Shown here piece after piece: positions 36,143 through 46,523 of a stretch of DNA of 64,000 nt. A program made the translations under genes and the position numbers. Position 1 is the stretch's first letter; each line of letters begins with the position of its first letter. The stretch is from contig NZ_FNHX01000004.1 of assembly GCF_900103405.1 (NCBI RefSeq), forward strand, positions 372,001 through 436,000. The letters run 5' to 3'. The notes under the pieces are model-generated. The model did no database searches. It was given only the letters and a program-made list of their open reading frames with translations, and was not told the DNA's origin. The stretch comes from Polaromonas sp. JS666. Its GTDB lineage: Bacteria > Pseudomonadota > Gammaproteobacteria > Burkholderiales > Burkholderiaceae_C.

Positions 36143-37144
36143 TCAATGAAACGCGGTCTTGAAATAAGCCTGCGCCTCGGGGGGAAGCGCCCGGCCGGTC
36201 TGGTGCGCGCGCTCCAGGACATGCCAGAAGTAACGGTAACTCGCGCGGTCGTGCAGCTTGCCTTCAAAGCTGGTGGGCGCCCAGTCGGCGCGGGCGGCGG
36301 CGGTGATGATTTTGCTAGCGTCCTCAATCTCTCCTTCGCCGGGCGCGAAGGCCTCCAGGATGGGGCGGATCTGGTTCGGGTGGATGCTCCACATCCGGGT
36401 GTAGCCCAGTTCACGGGCGGCATGGCGTGCGGCGGCGGTCATGGCTTCAATGTCGTTGAATTCCGTGACAACACAATGCGAAGGCACTTTGCCGTGGGCA
36501 TGGCAGGCGGACGCGATTTCGAGCTTGGCGCGCAGCACCAGCGGGTGCGTGAACTGGCCCCGGCTGCTCATGCCGGCGGCCGGGATCGCGCCCGCATGGG
36601 CGGACACAAAATCCATGAGCCCGAAGCTCAGCGATTGCACGCGCGGGTGCGCCGCGATCTCAAAGGCGTTGCGCACCGCCAGCGGCGACTCGATCAGCAC
36701 ATGCAGGGGCAAGTTGCCGGCGCCGGCGGCCAGCAGCGCCTCTTCGGCACGCAGCACGTCGGCCAGCGATTCGACCTTGGGCACCATGATGTGCGAGAGA
36801 TGGCGCGCCAGCTTGCCGGCGATCACCGCCATGTCGGCCTCAAAAGCCGGATGGCCGACCGCATGCACGCGCACCGCGACGCGGGCCTTGTCACCGGCCA
36901 GGGCCGCCAGGGCCACCACCATGGCCGCGTGCTCGGCCTCGCCGCCCACGGGTGCGCCGTCCTCACAGTCCAGCGTCACGTCGAACACGCAGGCGCCGAA
37001 CTCCTCGATCATCTCAGCCTGCAGCTGCAGGCTTTTGCGCATACGCGCTTCCACGCCGCTGTAGTGGTCGCAGACCGGCAAAATCATGGCGCCGGCCTGG
37101 GCGCCCAGCAGCACTTGCGCGGGATGAACGGCGGTGGTGCTCAT
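36143..37144 (-). CDS. HpcH/HpaI-family CoA-ester lyase (CitE-like, malyl/citramalyl-CoA lyase type)
   Basis: A 333-residue TIM-barrel aldolase. It has the acidic metal site in FDVTLDCEDGAP, an Arg in AVRVHAVGHPAFE, IMVPKVESLADV, LHVLIESPLAVRNAFEIAA and SFGLMDFVSAH. These fit CitE/Mcl-type lyases that cleave malyl-CoA, citramalyl-CoA or related thioesters. No citrate-lyase CitD or CitF partners are present, so it is not part of a citrate lyase complex. Its start overlaps the tam stop by four bases (ATGA). Confidence 0.85.
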   Translation of the reverse strand: MSTTAVHPAQVLLGAQAGAMILPVCDHYSGVEARMRKSLQLQAEMIEEFGACVFDVTLDCEDGAPVGGEAEHAAMVVALAALAGDKARVAVRVHAVGHPAFEADMAVIAGKLARHLSHIMVPKVESLADVLRAEEALLAAGAGNLPLHVLIESPLAVRNAFEIAAHPRVQSLSFGLMDFVSAHAGAIPAAGMSSRGQFTHPLVLRAKLEIASACHAHGKVPSHCVVTEFNDIEAMTAAARHAARELGYTRMWSIHPNQIRPILEAFAPGEGEIEDASKIITAAARADWAPTSFEGKLHDRASYRYFWHVLERAHQTGRALPPEAQAYFKTAFH

Positions 37145-37926
37145 GGCTTGCGCTGCGCCACGATAAACATGCGCGGGAAAGCTAAAAGCAGCTTGCCATC
37201 GGTGCGCCCAGGGTAAGCCTTGGCAACGCGCCGCTCGTATTCGGCGAGGTAACTCGCTTGTAATTCAGGCGGGAGGCGGTCGACAAATGGCTTGAGGCCT
37301 GTCGCGCGCACCCACTCCACAATCGCCGCAGCCGAAGCCATGGGGTGCTGGTAGGCCGTGCGCCAGACATCGACATGCGCGGCCTTGTCGGCCAGCAGGT
37401 CGTAATAGCGGTCTATGGAAAAGAGATCCGTGCGCAGCTTCGAATAGTCGCCTATGGCTTCGGCCCAGGGCGCCTCGGCCGCCAGCTCGCGCATCAGGCG
37501 GTGCGTAGGCTCGTCGCGGTTGTCGGGCATCTGGATGGCCAGCACGCCGCCGGGCGCCAGCGCGGCGAACAGCCGCGGGACCAGTGTGGCGTGATCGGGC
37601 ACCCATTGCAGGGCCGCATTCGCATAAATCAGCTGGGGCGCGGCATCGCCGGCAGCGGGTTGCCAATCGGCGACGTCGCTCAACTCGAAACGCGCGGCCG
37701 GCAAACGCTTGCGCGCGCTGGCCAGCATGGCTTCGGAATTGTCGGTGCCCGTGACCGTGGCGCCCGCAAAGCGGCGGACCAGCAACTCGGTGGAGTTGCC
37801 CGGCCCGCAGCCCAGGTCGAACACCGTGGCCGCCTGCGTCAGCGGAACCCGCGCCAGCAGCTCCTGGGCCGGGCGCGTGCGCTCGTCCTCATAGCGGCTG
37901 TAGAGTGCGGGGTTCCAGTCGCTCAT
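37141..37926 (-). CDS. tam: Trans-aconitate 2-methyltransferase
   Basis: A 261-residue SAM-dependent methyltransferase that esterifies trans-aconitate, a spontaneous isomer that inhibits aconitase. The SAM motif I is VFDLGCGPGNSTELLVRRF, followed by TGTDNSEAMLASARKRLP, LIYANAALQWVPDH and GGVLAIQMPDNRDEPTH, all typical of Tam. ATG 37926 is the family start; the open frame upstream to 38016 is rejected. Its location in one run with acnB and mdh fits a house-cleaning role for aconitase. Confidence 0.92.
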   Translation of the reverse strand: MSDWNPALYSRYEDERTRPAQELLARVPLTQAATVFDLGCGPGNSTELLVRRFAGATVTGTDNSEAMLASARKRLPAARFELSDVADWQPAAGDAAPQLIYANAALQWVPDHATLVPRLFAALAPGGVLAIQMPDNRDEPTHRLMRELAAEAPWAEAIGDYSKLRTDLFSIDRYYDLLADKAAHVDVWRTAYQHPMASAAAIVEWVRATGLKPFVDRLPPELQASYLAEYERRVAKAYPGRTDGKLLLAFPRMFIVAQRKP

Positions 37927-37984
37927 GAGGGGCGGCGGTGGTGTGCGGGCAAGGTGCTGGGCGGCCTCGGTGCTGGGTACTGGT

Positions 37985-38971
37985 TTACAGCAGGTGCTTG
38001 ACGCCGTCCTGCTCACCCTTGAGCTCGTCCAGGGTCTTGGTGATGCGTTCCTGGCTGAAGGCGTCGATTTCCAGGCCTTCGACCAGTTTGTACTCGCCGT
38101 TCTCGCAGGTCACGGGGAAGCCGAACATGATGTCCTTGGGAATGCCGTACTGGCCGTCTGAGGGGATACCCATGGTGACCCACTTGCCGTTGGTGCCCAG
38201 CGCCCAGTCGCGCATGTGGTCGATCGCGGCGTTGGCGGCCGATGCGGCCGAGGACAGGCCGCGTGCTTCAATGATGGCGGCGCCGCGCTTGCCGACGGTG
38301 GGCAGGAACACATTGGCGTTCCATTCCTGGTCGTTGATCATCTTGGCGACGCTCTCGCCCTTGATGGTGGCGAATCGGTAGTCTGCGTACATCGTGGGCG
38401 AGTGGTTGCCCCAGACGGTGAGCTTTTCAATGTCGGCCACGGGCTTGCCGGTCTTGGCGGCGATCTGGCTGGCGGCGCGGTTGTGATCCAGGCGCAGCAT
38501 GGCGGTGAAGTTCTTGCGCGGCAAGTCGGGCGCGCTCTTCATGGCGATGTAGGCGTTGGTGTTGGCGGGGTTGCCGACCACCAGCACCTTGACGTTGCGG
38601 CTGGCGACGGCATTGAGGGCCTTGCCCTGCGCCGTGAAGATGGCGCCGTTGACGGCCAGCAGTTCGGCGCGTTCCATGCCGGGGCCGCGCGGGCGCGAGC
38701 CGACCAGCAGCGCGTAGTCGGCATCCTTGAAAGCCGTCATCGGGTCGCTGTGGGCTTCCATGCCGACGAGCAGCGGGAAGGCGCAGTCGTCGAGTTCCAT
38801 CATCACGCCCTTGAGCGCTTTTTGCGGGCCCTCAACAGGCACTTCGAGCAGTTGCAGAATGACGGGCTGATCCTTGCCGAGCATTTCGCCGGAGGCAATG
38901 CGAAACAGCAGTGCGTAACCGATTTGGCCAGCTGCACCGGTGACTGCAACACGGACGGGTTTTTTGCTCAT
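37985..38971 (-). CDS. mdh: Malate dehydrogenase (NAD, cytosolic-type)
   Basis: Oxidises malate to oxaloacetate. The 328-residue enzyme has the NAD motif [19 protein letters not shown], the [18 protein letters not shown] mobile loop with catalytic arginines, [19 protein letters not shown] and the catalytic His in [11 protein letters not shown]. It is the first gene of the leftward TCA run, 58 bases before tam. The start at ATG 38971 follows GGAG; an extension to 39109 would run through the promoter. Confidence 0.97.
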   Translation of the reverse strand: MSKKPVRVAVTGAAGQIGYALLFRIASGEMLGKDQPVILQLLEVPVEGPQKALKGVMMELDDCAFPLLVGMEAHSDPMTAFKDADYALLVGSRPRGPGMERAELLAVNGAIFTAQGKALNAVASRNVKVLVVGNPANTNAYIAMKSAPDLPRKNFTAMLRLDHNRAASQIAAKTGKPVADIEKLTVWGNHSPTMYADYRFATIKGESVAKMINDQEWNANVFLPTVGKRGAAIIEARGLSSAASAANAAIDHMRDWALGTNGKWVTMGIPSDGQYGIPKDIMFGFPVTCENGEYKLVEGLEIDAFSQERITKTLDELKGEQDGVKHLL

Positions 38972-39123
38972 GATCGAGGGCTCCAGGAAAGTTAAGAATC
39001 GGTTGATGAGGGGTGTGGTGTGAGATGTCTGGCGCGAGCCTGGGATATTCAGGGATGGTTTGGCGGGGTTTCGCCCCTCAAAATCACCGCAAAACGGCAG
39101 GCCATGCACTGGCTCAGCCCAAG

Positions 39124-39153
39124 ATTTTACGCTTGAAAAGTGACAGGCGTCAA
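39124..39153 (-). promoter_or_regulatory. Sigma-70 promoter of mdh
   Basis: On the minus strand TTGACG (39153-39148), an 18-base spacer and TAAAAT (39129-39124) form a good housekeeping promoter about 150 bases upstream of mdh. The TCTTATATAAGA palindrome lies 12 bases upstream of its -35. The long leader (39123-38972) shows no other recognisable element. Confidence 0.7.
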
Positions 39154-39154
39154 T

Positions 39155-39182
39155 TTGTCTTATGTCTTATATAAGATATGAT
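39155..39182 (+). promoter_or_regulatory. gntR promoter with palindromic operator between -35 and -10
   Basis: TTGTCT (39155-39160), a 16-base spacer and TATGAT (39177-39182) read toward the GntR gene. The perfect palindrome TCTTATATAAGA (39165-39176) fills the spacer, an ideal place for autorepression, and GTCTTAT is also repeated just before it (39159-39163 region). The same 12-mer occurs at 2558-2569. Confidence 0.65.
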
Positions 39183-39273
39183 TCGGGCTTGATTCGGAGT
39201 TTATTTCCCGGGATGCCGCGCGCCCGCCGCGGCGTCGCCGCAACCTGCTGTTAACCGCCGCCAAACTGCTGCC

Positions 39274-40071
39274 ATGGCCATCAATACGTCCTCATTGACC
39301 GATCCCGCCGCCCTCGCCGGCGATGCCGGCGCGGCAGCGGGCGTGGCACCGGCCTTCAGCCCGCTATACCAGCAGATCAAGGTGCTGATCCTGCAAAGCC
39401 TGCAGGCCGGCGAATGGAAGCCCGGCGAGGCCATCCCCAGCGAAATGGACCTGGCCGCGCGCTTTCGCGTGAGCCAGGGCACGGTGCGCAAGGCGATTGA
39501 CGAACTGGCCGCCGAAAACCTGGTGGTGCGCCGCCAGGGCAAGGGCACCTTCGTGGCCACGCATGCCGAGCAGCATGTGCAGTACCGCTTCCTGCGCCTC
39601 ATGCCCGACAGCGGCGACACCACCAGCGAAGGCCCGGCCGAGCGGCAGATCATCGATTGCAAGCGCCTGCGCGCGCCGGCCGACATCGCGCGACCGCTGT
39701 CGCTGCGCACCGGCGACGCCGTGCTGCAGCTGCGCCGCGTGCTGGCCTTCCAGGGCACACCAACCATCCTCGAAGACGTCTGGCTGCCCGGCGGCCCCTT
39801 CAAGGGCCTGACCGCCGAACGGCTGGCCACCCACCGCGGCCCCATGTACGCGCTGTTTGAAACCGAGTTCGGCGTGCGCATGGTGCGCGCCGAGGAAAAA
39901 ATCCGCGCCATCGCGGCCGATGAAGCGTCCGCGACGCTGCTCGGCGTGCCGGTGGGCGCACCGCTGCTCAGCGTGGAGCGCATCGCCTTTACTTACAACG
40001 ACCTGCCCATGGAATTGCGCCGGGGCCTGTACCGCACCGACACCCATCACTACAAAAACGACCTTAGTTGA
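39274..40071 (+). CDS. GntR-family (HutC subfamily) transcriptional regulator
   Basis: A 265-residue regulator. The winged helix (residues ~30-100) shows SPLYQQIKVLILQSLQAGEW, IPSEMDLAARFRVSQGTVRK and VVRRQGKGTFVATH. A UTRA ligand-binding domain follows (ILEDVWLPGGPFKGL, RMVRAEEKIRAIAAD, LLSVERIAFTYNDLPMELRR). It sits between the divergent mdh run and sdhC, so it is a strong candidate regulator of TCA genes and of itself. The ligand is unknown. Confidence 0.9.
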   Translation: MAINTSSLTDPAALAGDAGAAAGVAPAFSPLYQQIKVLILQSLQAGEWKPGEAIPSEMDLAARFRVSQGTVRKAIDELAAENLVVRRQGKGTFVATHAEQHVQYRFLRLMPDSGDTTSEGPAERQIIDCKRLRAPADIARPLSLRTGDAVLQLRRVLAFQGTPTILEDVWLPGGPFKGLTAERLATHRGPMYALFETEFGVRMVRAEEKIRAIAADEASATLLGVPVGAPLLSVERIAFTYNDLPMELRRGLYRTDTHHYKNDLS

Positions 40072-40091
40072 CGGGATTCATCAAGAAGCTG

Positions 40092-40101
40092 CAAACGTTT
40101 G
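40092..40101. promoter_or_regulatory. 10-bp palindrome CAAACGTTTG upstream of sdhC
   Basis: It lies in the 122-base gap between gntR and sdhC, followed by an AT-rich stretch with TAGAAT that may be part of the sdh promoter. Role inferred from position only. Confidence 0.35.
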
Positions 40102-40193
40102 TAAGCTTATTGTTGCGTTGCAATAGAATTCGGCTGTTTAGCTGTAATTGCACGCCCGGTTACCAACCAGTTACACCCCACGAAAGCCTAAAA

Positions 40194-40640
40194 ATGACAG
40201 AGCTGGCCTCCAAACAGCGTCCCAAGCGGCCCGAGTTCCGCAACATCAACGCCCTTTCCGACCTCCCTTCCTATCGTCTGCCGCCTGCTGGCTGGGTTTC
40301 CATCCTCCACCGTATCAGCGGCTTCATCATGTTCCTGCTGATGCCTTTCATCATCTGGATGTTCGACACCTCGATCTCTTCCGAGATTTCCTTCGAAAAA
40401 TTCAAGGCCGCCTTCAACATCGGCATGCTGGGCCTGCCCGGCTTCCTCTGGAAGCTCGCGGCCCTGGCCCTGATCTGGGCCTACCTGCACCACTTCATCG
40501 CCGGCCTGCGCCACCTCTGGATGGACGTGAGCCACGCCGCCGTCAGCAAGGAGTTCGGCAAGTCCTCCGCCATCTTCACGCTGGCCGCGAGCATCGCCCT
40601 GACACTGGTCCTCGGCGCCAAGCTGTTCGGCCTTTACTGA
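40194..40640 (+). CDS. sdhC: Succinate dehydrogenase cytochrome b556 subunit
   Basis: A 148-residue membrane anchor of complex II. It starts with a soluble Arg/Lys-rich lead (RPKRPEFRNINAL), then RLPPAGWVSILHRISGFIMF with the quinone-site Ser/Arg. Three helices follow, and the heme-ligand region is HHFIAGLRHLWMD. ATG 40194 is used because upstream in-frame sequence lies in the promoter. First of sdhCDAB. Confidence 0.95.
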   Translation: MTELASKQRPKRPEFRNINALSDLPSYRLPPAGWVSILHRISGFIMFLLMPFIIWMFDTSISSEISFEKFKAAFNIGMLGLPGFLWKLAALALIWAYLHHFIAGLRHLWMDVSHAAVSKEFGKSSAIFTLAASIALTLVLGAKLFGLY

Positions 40641-40658
40641 TCACAAGGAGCATCAAAA

Positions 40659-41024
40659 ATGGCAGTTAACTACGGCTCCAAGCGCATTGTTGTCGGCGCC
40701 CACTACGGTTTGCGCGACTGGCTCGCGCAGCGCGTCACGGCCGCCCTGATGGCCCTCTTCACCGTGCTGCTGCTGGCCCAGGTCATCTTCAGCAAGGGCC
40801 CCATCGGCTACGACAAATGGGCCGGCATCTTTTCGGCGCAATGGATGAAAGTGCTGACCTTCACGGTCATCATCGCCCTGCTCTACCACGTGTGGGTCGG
40901 CATGCGCGACATCTGGATGGACTACATCAAGCCGGCCTCGATCAAGCTGGTCCTGAATGTGTTCACCATCGTCTGGCTGGTGGCCTGCGCCGGCTGGGGC
41001 ATCCAGGTTCTCTGGCGCCTCTGA
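40659..41024 (+). CDS. sdhD: Succinate dehydrogenase membrane anchor subunit
   Basis: A 121-residue anchor with three transmembrane helices. It has GLRDWLAQRVTAALMALFTVL at the N-terminus and HVWVGMRDIWMDYIKP, the conserved HxxxGxxxxxxDY heme/quinone motif, in the middle. It lies 18 bases after sdhC and 49 bases before sdhA. Confidence 0.95.
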   Translation: MAVNYGSKRIVVGAHYGLRDWLAQRVTAALMALFTVLLLAQVIFSKGPIGYDKWAGIFSAQWMKVLTFTVIIALLYHVWVGMRDIWMDYIKPASIKLVLNVFTIVWLVACAGWGIQVLWRL

Positions 41025-41073
41025 GCCGCCGCCCCGCAGACCCGACAAGAAGACCGACACCCCCACAAAAATC

Positions 41074-42867
41074 ATGACCGCAACTTCCCAACTCCCCAAG
41101 CGCAAATTTGACGTCGTCATCGTCGGTGCCGGCGGCTCCGGCATGCGCGCATCACTGCAGCTGGCGCGCGCCGGCCTCAACGTGGCCGTGCTCTCCAAAG
41201 TGTTCCCCACGCGTTCGCACACCGTCGCGGCGCAAGGCGGCATAGGCGCCTCGCTCGGCAACATGAGCGAAGATAACTGGCACTACCACTTCTACGACAC
41301 CGTCAAGGGCTCCGACTGGCTCGGTGACCAGGACGCGATCGAATACATGTGCCGCGAAGCGCCCAAGGTCGTGTACGACCTCGAGCACATGGGCATGCCC
41401 TTCGACCGCAACCCCGACGGCACGATTTACCAGCGCCCCTTCGGCGGCCACACCGCCAACTACGGCGAAAAACCCGTGCAGCGCGCCTGCGCCGCGGCCG
41501 ACCGCACCGGCCACGCCATGTTGCATACGCTGTACCAGCAAAACGTCAAGGAAAAAACCAGCTTCTTCGTCGAATGGATGGCGCTGGACCTGATCCGCGA
41601 CGCCGCGGGCGACGTCGTGGGCGTGACCGCCCTCGAAATGGAGACCGGCGACGTCCACATTTTTGAAGCCAAAACCACGCTGCTGGCCACCGGCGGCGCG
41701 GGCCGCATTTTTGCCGCCTCGACCAATGCCTTCATCAACACCGGCGACGGCCTGGGCATGGCGGCGCGCGCCGGCATCCCGCTGGAAGACATGGAGTTCT
41801 GGCAGTTCCACCCGACCGGCGTGGCCGGCGCCGGCGTGCTGCTGACCGAAGGCTGCCGCGGTGAAGGCGCCATCCTGCGCAACAGCAACGGCGAGCGCTT
41901 CATGGAGCGCTACGCGCCCACGCTGAAGGACCTGGCGCCGCGCGACTTCGTCTCGCGCTCCATGGACCAGGAAATCAAGGAAGGCCGCGGCTGCGGCCCC
42001 AACAAGGACTACATCCTGCTGGACATGACCCACTTGGGCGTGGACGCCATCATGAAGCGCCTGCCCTCGGTGTTCGAGATCGGCCACAACTTCGCCAACG
42101 TCGACATCACCAAGGAACCGATTCCCGTGGTGCCCACCATTCACTACCAGATGGGCGGCATCCCGACCAATATCCACGGCCAGGTCGTCACGCAGGACGC
42201 CAACAACCAGAGCCAGGTCGTCAATGGCCTTTACGCGGTGGGTGAATGCTCCTGCGTCAGCGTGCACGGCGCCAACCGCCTGGGCACCAATTCGCTGCTG
42301 GATCTGCTGGTCTTCGGCAAGGCCGCCGGCAACCACATCGTCGAGTTCGCCAAGACCACCACGCACAAGCCGCTGCCGGCCGACGCGGCCGACAAGACCC
42401 TGGCCCGCATCGCGCGCCTGGACAACGCGACCGACGGCGAATACGCCCAGGACGTGGCCAACGACCTGCGCGCCGCCATGCAGCAGCACGCCGGCGTGTT
42501 CCGCACCCAGGCCATCATGGACGAGGGCGTGACCAAGATCGCCGCCCTGCGAGAGCGCGTCAACCGCATCGGCCTCAAAGACAAGTCCAAGATCTTCAAC
42601 ACCGCGCGCATTGAGGCGCTGGAAGTTGAAAACCTGATCGAAGCCGCGGAGGCCACCATCGTGTCGGCCGCCGCCCGCAAGGAAAGCCGCGGCGCACACT
42701 CGGTCGACGACTACGGCGATACCCCTGAGCACCCGAACGGCCGCAACGACACCGACTGGCACAAGCACACGCTGTGGTACAGCGAAGGCAGCCGCCTGGC
42801 CTACAAGCCGGTGCAGATGAAGCCCCTGACCGTCGATTCCGTGCCGCTGAAGACGCGCACGTTCTGA
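41074..42867 (+). CDS. sdhA: Succinate dehydrogenase flavoprotein subunit
   Basis: The catalytic subunit of complex II, 597 residues. It has the FAD motif VVIVGAGGSGMRASLQLARAG, the covalent-FAD histidine in RSHTVAAQGGIGASLGN, the substrate-binding FHPTGVAGAGVLLTEGCRGE, and HGANRLGTNSLLDLLVFG near the end of the FAD domain. ATG 41074 matches the family start. Confidence 0.98.
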   Translation: MTATSQLPKRKFDVVIVGAGGSGMRASLQLARAGLNVAVLSKVFPTRSHTVAAQGGIGASLGNMSEDNWHYHFYDTVKGSDWLGDQDAIEYMCREAPKVVYDLEHMGMPFDRNPDGTIYQRPFGGHTANYGEKPVQRACAAADRTGHAMLHTLYQQNVKEKTSFFVEWMALDLIRDAAGDVVGVTALEMETGDVHIFEAKTTLLATGGAGRIFAASTNAFINTGDGLGMAARAGIPLEDMEFWQFHPTGVAGAGVLLTEGCRGEGAILRNSNGERFMERYAPTLKDLAPRDFVSRSMDQEIKEGRGCGPNKDYILLDMTHLGVDAIMKRLPSVFEIGHNFANVDITKEPIPVVPTIHYQMGGIPTNIHGQVVTQDANNQSQVVNGLYAVGECSCVSVHGANRLGTNSLLDLLVFGKAAGNHIVEFAKTTTHKPLPADAADKTLARIARLDNATDGEYAQDVANDLRAAMQQHAGVFRTQAIMDEGVTKIAALRERVNRIGLKDKSKIFNTARIEALEVENLIEAAEATIVSAAARKESRGAHSVDDYGDTPEHPNGRNDTDWHKHTLWYSEGSRLAYKPVQMKPLTVDSVPLKTRTF

Positions 42868-42916
42868 CGCCACCGACGCACAGCCGGCCTGCGACCCCAC
42901 AAGAAGCGAGAACCCC

Positions 42917-43621
42917 ATGACCAAACGCACCTTCAAGATCTACCGCTACGACCCGGACACCGACGCCAAGCCCTACATGCAGACCATCGAGGTGGAACTC
43001 GACGGCCATGAGCGCATGCTGCTGGACGCGCTGATGAAGCTCAAGGCGCAGGACCCGTCCATCAGCTTTCGCCGCTCCTGCCGCGAAGGTGTCTGCGGCT
43101 CCGACGCGATGAACATCAACGGCAAGAACGGCCTGGCCTGCCTGACCAATATGCGCACGCTGCCCGAGGTCATCGTGCTCAAGCCGCTGCCGGGCCTGCC
43201 CGTGGTGCGCGACCTGATCGTCGACATGACGCAGTTCTTCAAGCAGTACAACTCGATCAAGCCCTACCTGATCAACGACAACGTGCCGCCCGAAAAAGAG
43301 CGCCTGCAGAGCCCCGAAGAGCGCGACGAGCTCAACGGCCTCTACGAGTGCATCCTGTGCGCCAGCTGCTCGACCTCCTGCCCCAGCTTCTGGTGGAATC
43401 CCGACAAGTTCGTCGGTCCGGCCGGCCTGCTGCAGGCCTACCGCTTCATCGCCGACAGCCGCGACGAAGCCACTGCCGAGCGCCTGGACAACCTGGAAGA
43501 CCCCTACCGCCTGTTCCGCTGCCACACCATCATGAACTGCGTCGACGTCTGCCCCAAGGGCCTGAACCCGACGAAAGCCATCGGCAAGATCAAGGAAATG
43601 ATGGTTTTGAGGACAGTCTGA
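42917..43621 (+). CDS. sdhB: Succinate dehydrogenase iron-sulfur subunit
   Basis: Electron-transfer subunit of complex II, 234 residues. It has the [2Fe-2S] motif SCREGVCGSDAMNINGKNG plus its distal Cys, the [4Fe-4S] motif CILCASCSTSCPSFWW and the [3Fe-4S] motif CHTIMNCVDVCPKGL. It lies 49 bases after sdhA. Confidence 0.98.
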   Translation: MTKRTFKIYRYDPDTDAKPYMQTIEVELDGHERMLLDALMKLKAQDPSISFRRSCREGVCGSDAMNINGKNGLACLTNMRTLPEVIVLKPLPGLPVVRDLIVDMTQFFKQYNSIKPYLINDNVPPEKERLQSPEERDELNGLYECILCASCSTSCPSFWWNPDKFVGPAGLLQAYRFIADSRDEATAERLDNLEDPYRLFRCHTIMNCVDVCPKGLNPTKAIGKIKEMMVLRTV

Positions 43622-43645
43622 CCATTCGCTGACCGACCCGACGCT

Positions 43646-43954
43646 ATGGAAACTGCCGACGCCCTGCTCGATGAGCGCGCCCTGAGCAAGCTCAAGTGGC
43701 GCTGCCGGCGCGGCCTGCTGGAAAACGACCTGCTGATAGCGCGCTTCTTCCAGGGCTACGAGGCCACCCTGACCGTCAGGCAGGCTAAAGGGTTGAGTGA
43801 TTTAATGGATTTGTCCGACAACGACCTGCTCGACCTGCTGTTAAAACGGAAGGACGCCGGCCAGCTGGCGGACGAATCGGCCAAGGCAAGCGCCTCTACT
43901 TCTGAAGCCCATGACGTTTTAAAGTTGCTGCAGCCCTCGACCCCGGCTCCGTGA
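43646..43954 (+). CDS. sdhE: FAD assembly factor SdhE
   Basis: A 102-residue helical protein that promotes covalent flavin attachment to SdhA. The N-terminal two-thirds has LKWRCRRGLLENDLLIARFF with the essential RGxxE motif, and DLMDLSDNDLLDLLLKRKD. It carries a Ser/Ala-rich tail beyond the usual ~85 residues. It lies 24 bases after sdhB and 49 before gltA. Confidence 0.94.
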   Translation: METADALLDERALSKLKWRCRRGLLENDLLIARFFQGYEATLTVRQAKGLSDLMDLSDNDLLDLLLKRKDAGQLADESAKASASTSEAHDVLKLLQPSTPAP

Positions 43955-44003
43955 TTCCCAGCCCGACCCAATTTGACACTGATACGAAAGAAAGAAGCAA
44001 GAA

Positions 44004-45314
<1,311 letters not shown>

Positions 45315-45333
45315 GCAAGCCCGCGCCCCGCGC

Positions 45334-45368
45334 AAAGCCCGCCTGATGGCAGCATCGGCGGGCTTTTT
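45334..45368 (+). terminator. Rho-independent terminator after gltA
   Basis: AAAGCCCGCC (45334-45343) pairs with GGCGGGCTTT (45357-45366) across a 13-base loop and ends in five T. Confidence 0.9.
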
Positions 45369-45475
45369 CACGCCCCCCGGCCGGAAAACGCCCGTCGGCA
45401 AGCGGGTCATCGCGTATTGCGATGGCAAAACCCGGTTCTTAGCGGCAAAATAGCGATTCACCGTCGTCTAACGCG

Positions 45476-46471
45476 ATGACGGCACGCCCTACGCCCATGA
45501 AAAGCTCAGAACGCAACTTTGCCCGCCGCATAGACCTGACCTCGCTTCAGCTCTTTGTGGCCGTCTGCGAGCTGGGCAGCATAGGCAAGGCCGCCGAACG
45601 CGAATTCATCGCCGCCTCGGCCGTCAGCAAGCGCCTTTCCGACCTGGAGGCCACGCTGGACACCCCGCTGCTGTACCGCCACACCCGCGGAGTCGACCTG
45701 ACGCCGGCCGGCGAAAGCCTGCTGCACCATGCGCGATCGGTGCTGTTCAGCCTCGAAAAAATGCAGAGCGAACTCAGCGAGTACGCCGACGGCGTGCGCG
45801 GCCATGTGCGCGTGCACGCGAGCATCTCGGCCATCGTGCAGTTTTTGCCCGAGGACCTGGGCGCTTTCACGCGCGAGCATTCCGGCATCAAGATAGACCT
45901 CGAAGAGCACCTGAGCACCGAGGTCGTGCGCGCGGTGCAGGAAGGCGCGGCCGACCTGGGCATCTGCAACACCGCCGACGGCGCGGGCGACCTGCAGGCC
46001 CTGCCCTACCGCAGCGACAAGCTGGTGCTCATCGTCCCCCGGGGCCACCCGCTGTGCGCGCAGGGCGCCATCCGCTTCGAAGCCGCGCTGGATTACGACC
46101 AGGTCGGCCTGCATTCCAACAGCTCGATTTACCTGGCCATGCGCGAAGCCGCGGCGCGCCTGGGCCGCACCATCAAGCTGCGCATCCACGTGACCGGCCT
46201 GGACGCCATGTGCCGCATGATCCACAACGGCCTGGGCGTGGGCGTGATGCCGCAGCGCGCCTTTGAGCTGACGCACGGCGTGGGCGAGCTTGAATCCATA
46301 CCGCTGCTGGACAGCTGGGCGGAGCGCCAGATCCAGCTGGTGGCCCGCGACTTTTCCACGCTGCCGCTGACGGCCCGGCTGCTGGTGGAGCACCTGACGC
46401 AGCCCACGGCGCCGGCCGCCCGCGCCAAACCGGCCCACACCGGGGCCGCTCCCGCCGGTGCGGCCGCCTAA
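45476..46471 (+). CDS. LysR-family transcriptional regulator
   Basis: A 331-residue LysR regulator (or 324 from a second ATG at 45497). The helix-turn-helix is [20 protein letters not shown] with [20 protein letters not shown], followed by a standard effector domain ([53 protein letters not shown]) and an Ala-rich tail. It lies just upstream of leuC on the same strand, 52 bases apart, and may regulate the leu genes or gltA; the target is not provable here. Confidence 0.88.
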   Translation: MTARPTPMKSSERNFARRIDLTSLQLFVAVCELGSIGKAAEREFIAASAVSKRLSDLEATLDTPLLYRHTRGVDLTPAGESLLHHARSVLFSLEKMQSELSEYADGVRGHVRVHASISAIVQFLPEDLGAFTREHSGIKIDLEEHLSTEVVRAVQEGAADLGICNTADGAGDLQALPYRSDKLVLIVPRGHPLCAQGAIRFEAALDYDQVGLHSNSSIYLAMREAAARLGRTIKLRIHVTGLDAMCRMIHNGLGVGVMPQRAFELTHGVGELESIPLLDSWAERQIQLVARDFSTLPLTARLLVEHLTQPTAPAARAKPAHTGAAPAGAAA

Positions 46472-46523
46472 AATCACCCCAACGACAAACACACACGGCA
46501 ACGAGAGACCACGAAGGAAAACC

